From JAGPUQ01 sp041594335 (lineage in GTDB: Bacteria; Pseudomonadota; Gammaproteobacteria; Pseudomonadales; Porticoccaceae), in the NCBI GenBank assembly GCA_041594335.1, contig JBFHML010000012.1, positions 1-50,062 of the forward strand: a stretch of DNA of 50,062 nt, given 5' to 3'. The position numbers and the translations under genes were made by a program. The notes below the pieces were generated by a model. It was not told where the DNA came from, made no database searches, and saw nothing but the letters and a program-made list of their open reading frames with translations. This document shows, piece by piece, positions 49,961 through 50,062 of this stretch (its first letter is position 1; the number at the start of each line of letters is the position of its first letter).

Positions 49961-50062
49961 CGGAAGATGCGACTCTGGTGGCGGTCCGTGAGTTGGGGCT
50001 GCAGCCCTATCAGCCGGTATTCGCTGCCATGCGCCGCTGGGTAGACGCGGCTGGTGCCGAGA
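49933..50062 (+). CDS. lipB: Octanoyltransferase (lipoyl synthesis), N-terminal part (partial)
   Basis: The frame from ATG 49933 runs off the end of the window after 43 codons. The visible segment VAVRELGLQPYQPVFAAMRRW matches the LipB N-terminus. LipB moves an octanoyl group from acyl carrier protein to lipoyl domains. Its start inside the DUF493 gene, 28 bases before that gene's end, and the dacA-DUF493-lipB order support the call. The catalytic lysine and cysteine lie outside the window. Confidence 0.88.
   Translation, partial: MSGRSHGVVAEDATLVAVRELGLQPYQPVFAAMRRWVDAAGAE

Overview
This is a chromosomal, GC-rich window from a gammaproteobacterium, made almost wholly of conserved housekeeping genes. 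The complete S10-spc-alpha ribosomal protein order, the surA-lptD and miaB-phoH-ybeY-corC-lnt strings, the nadD-rsfS-rlmH-mrdA-rodA-mltB-rlpA-dacA-lipB string, and the amgK-murU pair together point to a free-living Gammaproteobacterium outside the Enterobacterales. I cannot assign a genus from sequence alone.

Layout. 1-141: tail of tuf. 205-13962: S10, spc and alpha operons (rpsJ to rplQ), with a strong sigma70-type promoter at the front and an intrinsic terminator at the end; secY lies inside. 14002-15045: galE, whose 3' end overlaps the convergent apaH. 15027-21598 (minus strand): lptD-surA-pdxA-rsmA-apaH, an outer-membrane biogenesis, vitamin B6 and rRNA methylation cluster. 21706-23405: amgK-murU, a cell-wall sugar salvage pair divergent from lptD. 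23529-24725: an aromatic/aspartate aminotransferase, ending at a bidirectional terminator shared with a minus-strand acyl-CoA synthetase (24827-26365). 26538-27661: a VanZ-like membrane protein and a DUF815 AAA-type ATPase. 27680-37097 (minus strand): miaB-phoH-ybeY-corC-lnt followed by leuS-lptE-holA. 37231-40656: small, poorly characterised genes (DUF1820, an 88-residue orphan, MOSC, Rdx/SelW-like, MAPEG, Lon-N domain, MaoC-like). 40781-50062: proA-nadD-rsfS-rlmH-mrdA-rodA-mltB-rlpA-dacA-DUF493-lipB (lipB runs off the window).

How the parts work together. Translation genes dominate the first quarter. Much of the rest builds the envelope: LptD and LptE form the LPS translocon, SurA chaperones it, Lnt finishes lipoproteins, PBP2/RodA/MltB/RlpA/DacA shape the wall, and AmgK/MurU recycle it. 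Many neighbours overlap by 1-30 bases, so translational coupling is likely throughout.

I found no mobile element, CRISPR array, tRNA, rRNA, prophage or defence island, and no gene-free stretch above about 195 bases. I do not see evidence for an undescribed system. The points most worth a second look are the apparent CTG start of nadD, the short S10 leader and strong promoter, a palindrome over the acyl-CoA synthetase promoter, the VanZ-DUF815 pair, and the 88-residue orphan with two cysteines.
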